NCBI RefSeq assembly: GCF_000772705.2
Contig: NZ_JSBW02000026.1
Span: 1-64,000, forward strand
DNA from: Xanthomonas vasicola
Lineage (GTDB): Bacteria > Pseudomonadota > Gammaproteobacteria > Xanthomonadales > Xanthomonadaceae
Length of the DNA stretch: 64,000 nucleotides
Direction of reading: 5' to 3'
Shown here: positions 36,995-46,269 of the stretch, piece after piece
Numbering within the stretch: the first letter of the stretch is position 1
Layout: the number at the start of each line of letters is the position of its first letter
Translations under genes and position numbers: made by a program
The notes under the pieces: generated by a model
Databases searched by the model: none
Told to the model about the DNA's origin: nothing
Seen by the model: the letters and a program-made list of their open reading frames with translations, nothing else

Positions 36995-37393
36995 TTACGA
37001 CAGGGCGCGCTGGATGTCTTCCAGCGGCAGGTTGGTCAGATCCTTGGCCAGGTCACCCACCAGACGCTGCTGGGTTTCCTTGTGGAGCAGCGGGCGCACG
37101 CGGCCCAGCGTGGTCGGGTCGGCCACCAGCACCAGATGCGTGTACTCGTGTTTCAGCGCGCCATCGTTCAAGGCGTGCGAGAGCTGCTTGGCGAAGGTCA
37201 TTTCGTCGCGGTCCGCCTCGGTGAGATCCTGCGGCGCCTTCCCTGCCGGGCCATCGTCGTCGACGTTCTGCACGTCGGTACGCGCGTGCTGGCGCAGCAC
37301 CACCTTGGATTCGTTGCCGGTGTTGGTGAACCAGCGCGCTTCGCCGCCGTCGGCCACGACTACCAAAGCACCCTGAGGAATTTGCAGACTCAT
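36995..37393 (-). CDS. Host attachment protein / baeRF-type eRF1-fold protein
   Basis: 132 residues from ATG 37393 with AGGAGA. It opens PQGALVVVADGGEARWFTNT, then DRDEMTFAKQLSHALNDGAL and YTHLVLVADPTTLGRVRPLL, the pattern of the family annotated as host attachment protein in Rhizobiaceae. The fold is related to the middle domain of release factor eRF1, and a ribosome-linked role has been proposed for such proteins. Forms an operon with the thioredoxin. Confidence 0.85.
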   Translation of the reverse strand: MSLQIPQGALVVVADGGEARWFTNTGNESKVVLRQHARTDVQNVDDDGPAGKAPQDLTEADRDEMTFAKQLSHALNDGALKHEYTHLVLVADPTTLGRVRPLLHKETQQRLVGDLAKDLTNLPLEDIQRALS

Positions 37394-37496
37394 CCGATTT
37401 CTCCTGATCAATGTTGGCGCCGTAGCTGCAGCGCCAGTCGGCCTCAACCTAGGCGAGAAGATGTAAGCAGCGCGCCTAGCCGATGTCAGCGTGGCG

Positions 37497-38633
37497 TTAG
37501 CGTGGTGCAGCGAACGTCGGCGGCGGCAGACCCAGGTGCTTGCTGAAGAAACGCGCGGCCACCCGCAGCGCCTGCTGGCTCTCCGGCAGCGCGTTGGTGA
37601 GGTGAAAGGCATGCCCCAGTCCATCCCACACATGCAGATCCGATTCGCGCCCCAGATCCACCAGGCGCGCATGCGTGTACGCGGCATTGCTCAGCTCGGC
37701 CGCACGCGTGGCGGTGAGAAATAGCGTTGGCGGGAACTGCTGCAGCACCGCATCGGAAAACACCGGCGACACCAGCGGATCGTGGAAGTCCACGTTGTCG
37801 CCGTAGTACAGGTCTTCCCAGATCGGCAACGCACCGGCCTTGTCCGGCAGCAAGGCATCGTTTACTGCCGCCACCACAGTGCGCGAATCGCCGCGGTAGC
37901 GCGCATCGCCTGCGGCGCAGAACAGCCCGGCCGCCGCTGGCATCGGCAACGTTTCCTTGGCAAACCACGCCAGCGATTCGCCGGTGAGCACGCCGCCGGC
38001 CGAACAGCCGAACAGGCCGATGCGCTCGGGCGCGTAGGTCTTGAGCGCGGCGCGATACACCGCCGCCACGTCCTCGCTGGCGGCCGGGAAATGGTGCTCG
38101 GGCCCCATCCGGTAATCCACCGCCACCACGATCATGCCGGTCATCGCCGCCAGCGGAATGGCTTCCATCAATCCGAACGATGCCGCGCTGCCCATCACGA
38201 AGCTGCCGCCATGCAGTTCGATCAACATGCGCTTGGCCTGCTCGGGTGTGCGCGTGCGCGGCTCCACCCGCAGCACCGGCACACCGTTCCAGGTTTCTGG
38301 CGTGATCTCCACCGCGTAGCGCGTGCGCAGCTGCGCAATCACGCCCTCGGCCCAGCGCTCGGTATCGGCGCGGATGCTCGGTAATTGCTTGAGCAAGCTG
38401 GCGTTATCGGCCTTGTCCAGCGGATTGACGCGGGCCACGTCGGCAGCCACATGCGCACGCGCAGCCGGGCTCAGATACTCCGACACCGGCAGGTCGAAGG
38501 CAGGCACATGCCGGATGCCATCGGGGGCGGATGCAGCGGCCGGTGGTGCCGGTTCGGCGGCGGTTGCGTGCATGCTGCACGCGGTACAGGCCAACGTGAG
38601 CGCCAGCGTTTTGTTCAACCAATGACGTGTCAT
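37497..38633 (-). CDS. Secreted alpha/beta hydrolase (HSL-type esterase)
   Basis: 378 residues from ATG 38633. Leader LNKTLALTLACTACSMHATAA. The oxyanion motif ELHGGSFVMGSA and the nucleophile elbow GLFGCSAGGVLTG (GXSXG) define the hormone-sensitive-lipase group, with His in WDGLGHAFHLT. The usual acidic partner before the last His (often SGTRD) reads TATRAAELS, so the Asp is replaced or shifted to Glu. It likely hydrolyses short-chain esters in the periplasm. Confidence 0.85.
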   Translation of the reverse strand: MTRHWLNKTLALTLACTACSMHATAAEPAPPAAASAPDGIRHVPAFDLPVSEYLSPAARAHVAADVARVNPLDKADNASLLKQLPSIRADTERWAEGVIAQLRTRYAVEITPETWNGVPVLRVEPRTRTPEQAKRMLIELHGGSFVMGSAASFGLMEAIPLAAMTGMIVVAVDYRMGPEHHFPAASEDVAAVYRAALKTYAPERIGLFGCSAGGVLTGESLAWFAKETLPMPAAAGLFCAAGDARYRGDSRTVVAAVNDALLPDKAGALPIWEDLYYGDNVDFHDPLVSPVFSDAVLQQFPPTLFLTATRAAELSNAAYTHARLVDLGRESDLHVWDGLGHAFHLTNALPESQQALRVAARFFSKHLGLPPPTFAAPR

Positions 38634-38915
38634 GCAATGCCCTCCCAGGCAAGTCGAACCGCCAAGGATAGCGTCAGCGGCCGGCTGGCATCGCGTGCAG
38701 ACAACGGCGTTGCATGTAACGACGCGATGTAACGCAAATACTGCAACTACGCAGACCGCAGCGTGCAATCGGACCATCGCATCAAGCGTGCGTGAGCGTT
38801 CGGGATCGCAGCGGGCATGCGCGTCCAGCGCTAGGCGGACATCGAGATTCCGCAACCACCGGCACCGACCTGCGCCTGCCGACGGGTGGATGCATGCATC
38901 AAGTGCATCGTGCGC

Positions 38916-39401
38916 TCAGCCGGCGGCCGCAGTCGGTGGCAGATGCTGCAAGGCCTGCAACGTGGAGGTGGTCAGTGGCTTCGGCAGTGCGTCCAGCGCG
39001 AACCAACCGATATCGGCGATCGCTTCCGGCTCGCGCCGCTCGGCATGCTCGCTGCCCTGGATCGCAGCCACATACACCGGCGCGACCCAATGCTGCTGCG
39101 GCGTCAGCTCCGGCTCGAAGTAGCTGACGATGCACAGCACGCCTCGCAACTGCACGTGCAGGCCGGTTTCTTCCAGCACTTCGCGCACTACCGCATGTTC
39201 CACCGTTTCCATCCAGTCCACCTTGCCGCCGGGCAGGCCCCAGTGGCCTTGCTCGGGCGCACGCCCGCGCAGCACCAGCAGCAGGTGGCCATCGGCCCGC
39301 TGGATGAAGGCGCCACAGCCAACACGTGGACGCAATTCGGAAGACATCGGCATCGGAACGCTCGCAGGCTCTGGCGCATCAGTGTCCCAGATCTGGTCCA
39401 T
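38916..39401 (-). CDS. Nudix hydrolase
   Basis: 161 residues. The complete Nudix box GGKVDWMETVEHAVVREV-LEETG (about residues 59-82) holds the metal-binding Glu residues. GCGAFIQRADGHLLLVLRG comes before it, and WVAPVYVAAIQGSEHAERRE contacts substrate in relatives. It would cleave a nucleoside diphosphate derivative. The opening DQIWDTDAPEP is probably flexible; an internal ATG (SSELRPRVGCG) could be the real start. Confidence 0.88.
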   Translation of the reverse strand: MDQIWDTDAPEPASVPMPMSSELRPRVGCGAFIQRADGHLLLVLRGRAPEQGHWGLPGGKVDWMETVEHAVVREVLEETGLHVQLRGVLCIVSYFEPELTPQQHWVAPVYVAAIQGSEHAERREPEAIADIGWFALDALPKPLTTSTLQALQHLPPTAAAG

Positions 39402-39579
39402 CAGCGACCATGCGCATGCGACTTATAGACGGCCAAACGCCAATTCCACAGGCGCTGTCGCAGCTGGAATGAACGCACCCCGCGCGATCCCCACTGCACG
39501 CAGTATCCAGCGCCGGCTAACGAATTCCTAAAGTCGGCGCCCGCATAGTCGCGGGCGAAGCCCATTGTGGAGGTCGCTC

Positions 39580-40650
39580 ATGTCCGCGTTCGCCAACCCG
39601 CGCCGCGCCGGGATTCTGCCGCAGTATCTGCTCGAACACGTGGCGCAGGCGGCGCCCACGCATGCGCGCCAGTGCGCGGCGCTGTCGCGGCAAATCACTG
39701 CGCAGCTCCGGCAGCAGCGCGCGCTCGGCCTGCTAGCGCGCGCCGATGCGCCGGCTGCAGAAGCCGAGGCAAAACAGGCTGCCCAGGCGGTGCAGCGACG
39801 CATTTACGATGCCCAGCAAGGCACTGCCCTACCCGGCACTCTGGTGCGCGATGAAGGCGCCGCGGCGACGCAGGACGTGGCCGTGACTGAAGCCTACGAC
39901 TACCTGGGCGCCACCCACGACTTCTTCCAGACCGTGTACGGACGCAATTCGATCGATGCCAAGGGCATGCCGTTGATCGGGACCGTGCATTACGAGCGCG
40001 GCTACGACAACGCCTTCTGGAACAGCGAGCAAATGGTGTTCGGCGATGGCGACGGCGAAGTGTTCAACCGCTTCACCATCGCCATCGATGTGGTCGGTCA
40101 CGAACTCAGCCACGGCGTGACCGAGCGCACCGCCAACCTGATCTATCAAGGCCAGTCCGGTGCATTGAACGAATCGGTTTCGGACGTGTTCGGCGTACTG
40201 ATCAAGCAATACACGCTGCACCAGAGCACCGACCAGGCTGACTGGATCATCGGCGCCGGCTTGTTGATGCCTGGCATCAAGGGCGTGGGCCTGCGCTCGA
40301 TGCAGGCACCTGGCAGCGCGTATGATGATCCCGCCCTGGGCAAAGATCCGCAACCGGCCACCATGGCCGGCTATGTCGACACGCAAGAGGACGATGGCGG
40401 CGTGCATTACAACTCCGGCATTCCCAACCACGCGTTCTATCGCGCCGCGGTCGCGATCGGCGGTGCTGCGTGGGAGAAAACCGGGCGCATCTGGTATCGC
40501 GCGCTCACAGGCGGCGAACTGGCCGCCGGCGCGGACTTCGCTACGTTCGCTGCGCTGACCGTCAAGGTGGCCAGCGCCGACTACGGCGCCAACAGCAGCG
40601 AAACCGCAGCCGTGCAGCAAGCCTGGCGCGATGTGGGTGTGCTCGCATGA
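39580..40650 (+). CDS. Protealysin-type M4 metalloprotease
   Basis: 356 residues from ATG 39580 (GGAGG upstream). There is no signal peptide; the short propeptide with GILPQYLLEHVAQ matches the protealysin propeptide rather than the long thermolysin one. Zinc site: H174-E-L-S-H178 in VVGHELSHGVTE, and third ligand E198 in GALNESVSDVFG. The C-terminal DDGGVHYNSGIPNHAFY carries the transition-state His. Its stop overlaps the start of an emfourin-like inhibitor. Protealysins act inside the cell or leave by unclear routes and have been linked to invasion in Serratia. Confidence 0.93.
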   Translation: MSAFANPRRAGILPQYLLEHVAQAAPTHARQCAALSRQITAQLRQQRALGLLARADAPAAEAEAKQAAQAVQRRIYDAQQGTALPGTLVRDEGAAATQDVAVTEAYDYLGATHDFFQTVYGRNSIDAKGMPLIGTVHYERGYDNAFWNSEQMVFGDGDGEVFNRFTIAIDVVGHELSHGVTERTANLIYQGQSGALNESVSDVFGVLIKQYTLHQSTDQADWIIGAGLLMPGIKGVGLRSMQAPGSAYDDPALGKDPQPATMAGYVDTQEDDGGVHYNSGIPNHAFYRAAVAIGGAAWEKTGRIWYRALTGGELAAGADFATFAALTVKVASADYGANSSETAAVQQAWRDVGVLA

Positions 40651-40958
40651 GCCCGCAACGGCCACCGGTGGAAACGGGCGTGACCCTGCGCCTGGCACGC
40701 GAAGGCGGCGTGGCGGCATTTCCCGCCATGCGCCGCGAGCGCCAGCTGGCGATGGACGCGCTGGACGATGCGCAGCGGCTGCACTTACGCAGTGTGCTGG
40801 ATCAGTGCATGGCACACGCGCTGCCGACCCCGCAGGCCGCTGGTGGCGACCGCCGCTATTTCAGCATCGTGTGGGACGGTGCCAGCGAGCCGTTGCGCAT
40901 CCCCGAAGAACATGCCCCGGCCGAAATCGTGCGGCTGTGGAAGCAGGGCACGCTGTAG
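40647..40958 (+). CDS. Emfourin-like protealysin inhibitor
   Basis: 103 residues; ATG overlaps the protease stop (ATGA). Opens VTLRLAREGGVAAFPAMRRE and ends in the RYFSIVWDGASEPLRIPEEH region typical of the emfourin family, small proteins encoded next to protealysin-like proteases that block the active site. The overlap guarantees co-translation, which fits protection of the cytoplasm from the protease. Confidence 0.82.
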   Translation: MSPQRPPVETGVTLRLAREGGVAAFPAMRRERQLAMDALDDAQRLHLRSVLDQCMAHALPTPQAAGGDRRYFSIVWDGASEPLRIPEEHAPAEIVRLWKQGTL

Positions 40959-41259
40959 CGTAGGTCAACCGCCGCAGTGTGGCTTGGAGGGATCGCTCTA
41001 CAGCGACACGTGTGCCACGTATCGCGTTTACCTTTGACACAAACGTAGACACCGCGCAGTCCGCGGTGTCTGTCGGTAAGCGAATGTGGTCCAACTGCGG
41101 ATGCCTGCACCCTTTAAGCTGCCTAGATGCTCTAGGGCTGCACAGCTGGTGAGGCATGGTGGGGCCCACCGCGTTAGCGCGACGTGCAGCGCAGCGGTCA
41201 GTCTGAAGACACCTCCCTCATCGCTGCACTGCACCAAGCACGCGCGGCGCGGCGCCTAG
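40959..41259. other. Gap after the protease-inhibitor operon
   Basis: 301 bp. It contains the hairpin at 41047-41071 and no gene. Confidence 0.45.
41047..41071. terminator. 10-bp perfect hairpin after emfourin gene
   Basis: AGACACCGCG, loop CAGTC, CGCGGTGTCT. No T tract; 88 bases past the operon stop. Confidence 0.5.
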
Positions 41260-41434
41260 TCAATTTTCTGGATGCGCTTCCACCAGATGCGCCAGCAGCA
41301 TCAACGGATTCTGCCAGCCCAAATAACAGGCATGCAGCGGAATCTGCTCGGGAACGCCTTCCTGCGCCACGTGCAGATCGGTACCGCACAGCAGCATATG
41401 CAGCTGCACCGTGGTCAGCATGGTGCCGGGCAGC
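41260..41434 (-). pseudogene. C-terminal fragment of an AHSA1/SRPBCC protein
   Basis: The minus strand reads PGTMLTTVQLHML, GTDLHVAQEGVPEQIP and CYLGWQNPLMLLAHLVEAHP before the stop at 41260. This is the last 50 or so residues of an activator-of-Hsp90-like SRPBCC protein. The N-terminal two thirds are missing: at about 41435 the sequence passes abruptly into a fragment of a different gene on the other strand. Confidence 0.65.
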
Positions 41435-42014
41435 GCTCGCTGACGCACGCCATTGCCGCGCAGGTGAGCGCGGGACTTGAGGAGGCCGCCGCTGACCACA
41501 CGGTCGAGCTGGCCGACCTGGCGCAGGAAGGCTTCGATCCGCGCTTTACCCAGGCCGACGTCGCGCTGTTTCAGCAGCAACCTGCACCGCCGCCAGATGT
41601 AGCGGCTGAACACGCGCGGCTGGATGGCGCCGATGCGCTGCTGCTGGTGTTCCCGATTTACTGGTGCTTGTTTCCTGCACTGCTAAAAGGCCGGATCGAT
41701 TGGGTGTTTACGCTGGGCTGGGCGTTTGATGAAGGCCCGGATGGCAAGATCGTGAAGAAGCTGCAGCACCTTGATGTGCACATGCTGGCCATTGGTGGTG
41801 CGGACGAGTGCACCTATGCGCAGCACGGCTACTTCGGTGCAATGAGACGCAGATCAACCACGGCATCTTCGATTTCTGCGATGCGCAGGTTTGCACCTCG
41901 GAGTTGCTGACAGTGCCGGATGCTGGCTTTCCGCAATCTCACTTCGACAAAGCGCGTGCGATTGGTGGGCGGTTTTTTGCCGCAAGAGCATTTGCTGGTA
42001 GCGCACCCAGCTGA
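41435..42014 (+). pseudogene. NAD(P)H:quinone oxidoreductase (flavodoxin-like), broken
   Basis: Plus-strand sequence reads RSLTHAIAAQVSAGLEEA, ADALLLVFPIYWCLFPALLK, GRIDWVFTLGWAFDEGPDGK and AIGGADECTYAQHGYFGAM, the flavin-binding fold of the NQO/MdaB/KefF family. The start with the usual AHPE motif is missing. Near 41842 the frame shifts (AATGAGACG where ATGACG is expected) and goes on as TQINHGIFDFCDAQV to a stop at 42014. It is truncated at the 5' end by the junction with the SRPBCC fragment and frameshifted, so inactive. Confidence 0.7.
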
Positions 42015-42218
42015 CCCCAAGCTACAGCGCTGCGTCGTTGTGATTGGCAGGTGTGCCCAGCTGCGCGCGTGCCTGCGTGGCTGCGTGCCGATGATGCTCG
42101 CGCGTCATGACGTCGCTTGCATGGTGCATGCTCTAGTCCTGACGTGCCACCGCATGACCGTTACTGTTGGCGCATGCAATCTATGCTGCCGCGCGTCCGG
42201 GTCGCCCACCACCACACA

Positions 42219-42923
42219 TCACTCAAACGGCCGAGGAGACGGACGCGGGGAGTTGGCAAAGATCTGGTACAGCACTGCCGCACGCTCGTCTGCAACGACG
42301 TTCTCGATATTGCTCAAGCCTCTTTGTGCGATCGCGGCCGATGCCTTGTGATCGCCGAGCAGATAGGCAAGCCGCAGATACGCTGCGCTGTCGACCAGAT
42401 TCTTTTGCGGGGTGTCGCCGATGTAGGCTTCGGACAGCCCGTAATAGGCGTAGATATTTCCGCTGGCTGCGGCCTTCCTCAGTATCGCCACGCCACTGTA
42501 GAAGCGACCGCTGAGCGCGGTCGTGGTGCCGTAGAGCACTGTGGCGGCCTGGTTGCCCGCTTGCGATTCGGCCTGCAACTGCGCCAGATCCATCTTGCTC
42601 AAGCGTGCGTGCTCGGCCGGCGATGGGTAGCCGTGGGCAATCAGCCAGTGCGCTTCTGCCGGCGAGCTGGCCAGCAACGGGCCGCCAGCGATGCAGGCAA
42701 CTGTGCCGGGCTGGCAGAGATACGGTGTGGTGTCGGCATGGGTGGGCGCTGCGCGCGTCACCGCGGGCTGCGGCACGTTGCCTGGTGCAGCGCTGGCGCT
42801 GACGGTGCGTGCGTGGGCTGCGGGTGTGATGGCTGCAGCTAAGTGCGCAGGCGGCGACGCATGTGTGCAGCTGCTGCCTGCCACGGCAGTGAGTGCGGTC
42901 AGCGCGATGCTGGCGAATTTCAT
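42219..42923 (-). CDS. Secreted Sel1-repeat-like protein
   Basis: 234 residues from ATG 42923 with AGGACAG upstream. Signal peptide FASIALTALTAVAGSSCTHA (Cys near the cleavage site could be lipidated, but the lipobox is poor). Residues 100-234 hold helical pairs of Sel1 type (MDLAQLQAESQAGNQAATVL, RKAAASGNIYAYYGLSEAYI, AYLRLAYLLGDHKASA). Likely a periplasmic protein-binding scaffold. No partner is evident. Confidence 0.75.
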   Translation of the reverse strand: MKFASIALTALTAVAGSSCTHASPPAHLAAAITPAAHARTVSASAAPGNVPQPAVTRAAPTHADTTPYLCQPGTVACIAGGPLLASSPAEAHWLIAHGYPSPAEHARLSKMDLAQLQAESQAGNQAATVLYGTTTALSGRFYSGVAILRKAAASGNIYAYYGLSEAYIGDTPQKNLVDSAAYLRLAYLLGDHKASAAIAQRGLSNIENVVADERAAVLYQIFANSPRPSPRPFE

Positions 42924-43483
42924 AGGGCTGTCCTGTTGGCGTGCGGGATGTGCCGGGTTGCACATCGCCGCAGCTGCGTTGCTCCTTGGAGCCTGCACCT
43001 TGCGTGGCAGCGATGATGCGGTCAAGACCGCCGCAATGGGCTGCGTGTTTGGCAGCAGCGCCGTGTTTGCGTAGTCGGCGGGGGCCGCGCGGCTGCGGCC
43101 GCCGTGGCAGCTTAGACCAGTGCTACGCCAAGCATGCCCCGCTGGTGCGATGGCGGCTGCAGCTGACGCATCGCCAGCATGCTTGCCCGTCTCCCCCGTT
43201 CGGGTCATCGGGGGGTGACCCGTCCCGGTGTTCTGGATTGGCAGCAAAGGGGCCAGCATGAGGACACCGCAGCCATCGCAACACGCCATGGCCAGTGCTC
43301 CCGTTTTTGAGAGATCGCGTCGATGACATGGTCCGACTGCTCCACGCAACGCATAGCACCGGCTGGTTGTGTGCTTTCCCCGCCCTGCGGTCGTGCACGG
43401 CTGTTTGCGCGGCGGCGGCTGCCTGGTGCAGGCCTGCACGGCGCCGCCGCTGGCGTGGCGTGCCTGGACGCCAGGAGCCCGTC
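42924..43483. other. Divergent 560-bp gap with an inverted repeat
   Basis: Between the Sel1-like gene and xapX. CGGGTCA-N8-TGACCCG at 43201-43222 is a perfect 7-bp dyad that could be an operator. No gene seen. Confidence 0.45.
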
Positions 43484-43780
43484 ATGAAGCCCTATCTGCT
43501 CTCGCTCGCCGCCGGCCTGCTGGTCGGCGTGATCTACAGCCTGCTCAACGTGCGCTCGCCGGCACCGCCGATCGTTGCGTTGGTCGGCCTGCTCGGCATC
43601 CTGATCGGCGAACAGCTGCCGCCGCTGGCACGCCAGCTGCTGACACGCAGCCACACCGAAACGTCATGGCTCCAGCAGCAGGTCACGCCGCATATGTTTG
43701 GGCATCTGCCCAAGGCACAGCGCCCACCGACGCAGGCTGATGGCGCTGCGCTACCGCAAGACGCGCGGCACGACGGCTGA
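43484..43780 (+). CDS. XapX-domain small membrane protein
   Basis: 98 residues from ATG 43484 (CCAGGAG upstream). The XapX/DUF1427 pattern is MKPYLLSLAAGLLVGVIYSL followed by APPIVALVGLLGILIGEQ: two membrane helices with a conserved Pro-rich turn. The polar C-terminus ends QADGAALPQDARHDG. First gene before the VOC protein and alginate-type porin. The function of the family is unknown; it often sits beside stress or transport genes. Confidence 0.85.
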   Translation: MKPYLLSLAAGLLVGVIYSLLNVRSPAPPIVALVGLLGILIGEQLPPLARQLLTRSHTETSWLQQQVTPHMFGHLPKAQRPPTQADGAALPQDARHDG

Positions 43781-43987
43781 TCGCGTTGCGTGCATGCATG
43801 GCGATGGCGCACATGCGATCTGCTGTGCAACGCGCAAGTTGGCGCGCCATCGCTGCACAGACATCCATTCCCAATGTTGGAGCGCGTCGCTGTCAGCGAC
43901 CGCCACAGCAGCACCAGCACGTTGACGCAACAGCGCGCCGCATGCGCGCGGCTGCGCCCTAAGCACTCCACTTTCCAAGGAACTTCC

Positions 43988-44866
43988 ATGCGCCTGATGC
44001 TCTCCCTGAGCCTGTCTGCTGCCCTGTTGCTGCCGGCATGCGTGCAGGCGGCGCCGCCGGTGTCGGTGGGCCCGCAATACGACACCACCCATGTGTACGT
44101 CGCACCCGACGATGTCGATGCGTTCGCGCGTAGCTTTGCAGCCACCTTTGAAGGGCAAAGCACCCGTCAGGTGATTGCCACCGTGACGCCAACGCCGAGC
44201 AGCACCAGCTCGCAGCTGGTGCAAACCAAGGCCGGCACGGTGTCGTTGTTCGGCTTCCGAACGCCGATCCCCTACCCGTTCGGGTTGGAACGCACCGGGT
44301 ACCTGGTAACCGACATGGACCAGGCCATCGCCGCAGCGCGCGCTGCCGGGGCGGAAGTGCTGGTGGAACCGTTCAAGGATCCGATCGGCCGCGACGCGGT
44401 GATTGCCTGGCCGGGCGGCGTCACCATGCAGCTGTATTGGCATGACACCGCACCGCACTACGCGCCGCTGGCCACCATTCCGGAAAATCGCGTGTACGTC
44501 TCGCGCGACCGTGCCGATGCCTTTACCGCTGCATGGCTGGCGTTCTCGCACGGCAAGGTGGTTAGCGATGACCGCAAGGCCGACGCTGTGCTGATCGGCC
44601 GGCCGGGCAATACCTATCGCAGCATCCTCATCCGCTCCGGCTTCGGCGATGTGCACGTGCTGGTGACCGATGGCCACCTGCCGTACCCCTACGGCCGCGA
44701 GCTCACCGGCTACGCGGTGCAGGATCTGGAAGCGACGCTTGCGCGGGCCACCGCATCGGGGGCGAAGGTACTGGTGCCTGCGGTGGCGGGTGCGCACCGC
44801 CGCTCGGCGATGGTGAGGTTCCCCGGCGGCTATATCGCCGAGCTGCATGCCGATACCCCGCTCTGA
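43988..44866 (+). CDS. Exported VOC/glyoxalase-fold protein
   Basis: 292 residues from ATG 43988 (AAGGAAC upstream). Leader LMLSLSLSAALLLPACVQA. Two similar halves each read as a VOC module: THVYVAPDDVDAFARSF to YLVTDMDQAIAAARAAGAEV, and RVYVSRDRADAFTAAWL to YAVQDLEATLARATASGAKV. This gives the paired beta-alpha-beta-beta-beta units that form a metal-binding cavity. Periplasmic location is unusual for this family. Five bases separate it from the porin gene, so they form one operon. Substrate unknown. Confidence 0.82.
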   Translation: MRLMLSLSLSAALLLPACVQAAPPVSVGPQYDTTHVYVAPDDVDAFARSFAATFEGQSTRQVIATVTPTPSSTSSQLVQTKAGTVSLFGFRTPIPYPFGLERTGYLVTDMDQAIAAARAAGAEVLVEPFKDPIGRDAVIAWPGGVTMQLYWHDTAPHYAPLATIPENRVYVSRDRADAFTAAWLAFSHGKVVSDDRKADAVLIGRPGNTYRSILIRSGFGDVHVLVTDGHLPYPYGRELTGYAVQDLEATLARATASGAKVLVPAVAGAHRRSAMVRFPGGYIAELHADTPL

Positions 44867-44871
44867 TCGAC

Positions 44872-46269
44872 ATGACAGCACGCCTGGCGTTGCCGCTGAT
44901 CGCGCTGGTCTACGCGCACACCGCAGCCTACGCGCAAGCGCTGGTGCCTGCCGGCGACACTGCAGCCGCGCGCCCCAAGATCGCATCCAATCGCTGGCAG
45001 GAAGATTGGTCGCCGCTGGCCGATCCTGCGCTGCGCACACAGCCGTTCGATCGTTTCAAGTTTGTGGCGCTCGGCGATGCGGCTTACGCATCGTTCGGCA
45101 TCAACCTGCGCGAACGCTTTGAAAGTAATCATGCGCCGGCGCTGGGGATTGGCCGTGCGCGCGACAGCTCTCTGCTGCAGCGCCTGCAGGCGCATGTTGA
45201 CCTGCGCGTTGGAGAGCACTGGCAGCTGTTCACCCAAGTGGAAGACGCGCGTGCTTTCGACAAACGCCAGCAGGGGCCGGCCGATGCCAATCGCGCAGAT
45301 CTGCGCATGGCGTTCCTCGCCCACACCACGCCGTTGGGCAACGGCGCATTGAAGTGGCGCGTGGGCCGGCAGGAGTTTGCATTCGACCTGCAGCGCTTTG
45401 TCTCGCTGCGCGATGGGCCCAATGTGCGTCAGGCGTTCGATGCGGCGTGGGTCGACTACGAAACCGGCCCATGGCGCGTGATCGCTTTCGTCAGTCAGCC
45501 CGTGCAGTACGCCAACGCGCGCAACTTCGACGATGTGTCCAACCGCCATCTTCGCTTCGACACCTTGCGCATCGAGCGCCACGTATTGGGCACCAACGAG
45601 CTATCGCTGTATTACGCGCGATATCGACAGGACGCCGCCAGTTTTCTGGATGCATCCGGCGATGAACGTCGCCACATCCTGGATGCGCGCTTTGCGGGTG
45701 CGCATCGGCAGATGGATTGGGATGTGGAGGCCATGGGGCAGCGTGGACGCGTCGGCAGCAGCCGTGCGCGTGCCTGGGCCATGGGCATCAAGACCGGCTA
45801 TACCTTGCAGACCATCGCATTGACTCCGCGTCTGGGCCTGCAGGTGGATACCGCGTCCGGCGACCGTCATCCCGGCGACGGCCGCGTGGAGACCTTCAAC
45901 CCGCTGTTCCCGAATGGGGCGTATATCAACTTGGCCGGCTACACGGGCTACGCCAACCTGCTGCTGGTCAAACCGATGCTCACCGTGCAACCGACCGCAA
46001 CACTCAGCGTCACTGCGGCGTTGGGGCTGTTGTGGCGCCAGCGCACCGCCGATGCGGTGTACGTGCAACCGGACATTCCGCTGGGTGGAACGGCGGGCAC
46101 CGGCACACGCTGGACCGGCCATTACCTGCAGCTGCGTGGCGACTGGAAGCTCAACGCGCATCTGCAGACCGCGTTGGAAGTAGTGCAGTACCAGGCCGGC
46201 GACAGTGTGCGTGCGGCGGGCGGTCACGACAGCCATTACGTTGGCTGCGAAATGAAGTTCATGTGGTAG
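44872..46269 (+). CDS. Alginate-export-family outer-membrane porin
   Basis: 465 residues. Signal peptide LALPLIALVYAHTAAYA. Beta-barrel with the Alginate_exp (AlgE-like) pattern: FGINLRERFESNHAPALG, WQLFTQVEDARAF, KWRVGRQEFAFDLQRFVSLR, and a terminal HYVGCEMKFMW. Many such proteins are not alginate exporters but general anion or acid porins. Co-transcribed with the VOC protein, so passage of the VOC substrate is possible. A 9-bp hairpin follows. Confidence 0.85.
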   Translation: MTARLALPLIALVYAHTAAYAQALVPAGDTAAARPKIASNRWQEDWSPLADPALRTQPFDRFKFVALGDAAYASFGINLRERFESNHAPALGIGRARDSSLLQRLQAHVDLRVGEHWQLFTQVEDARAFDKRQQGPADANRADLRMAFLAHTTPLGNGALKWRVGRQEFAFDLQRFVSLRDGPNVRQAFDAAWVDYETGPWRVIAFVSQPVQYANARNFDDVSNRHLRFDTLRIERHVLGTNELSLYYARYRQDAASFLDASGDERRHILDARFAGAHRQMDWDVEAMGQRGRVGSSRARAWAMGIKTGYTLQTIALTPRLGLQVDTASGDRHPGDGRVETFNPLFPNGAYINLAGYTGYANLLLVKPMLTVQPTATLSVTAALGLLWRQRTADAVYVQPDIPLGGTAGTGTRWTGHYLQLRGDWKLNAHLQTALEVVQYQAGDSVRAAGGHDSHYVGCEMKFMW

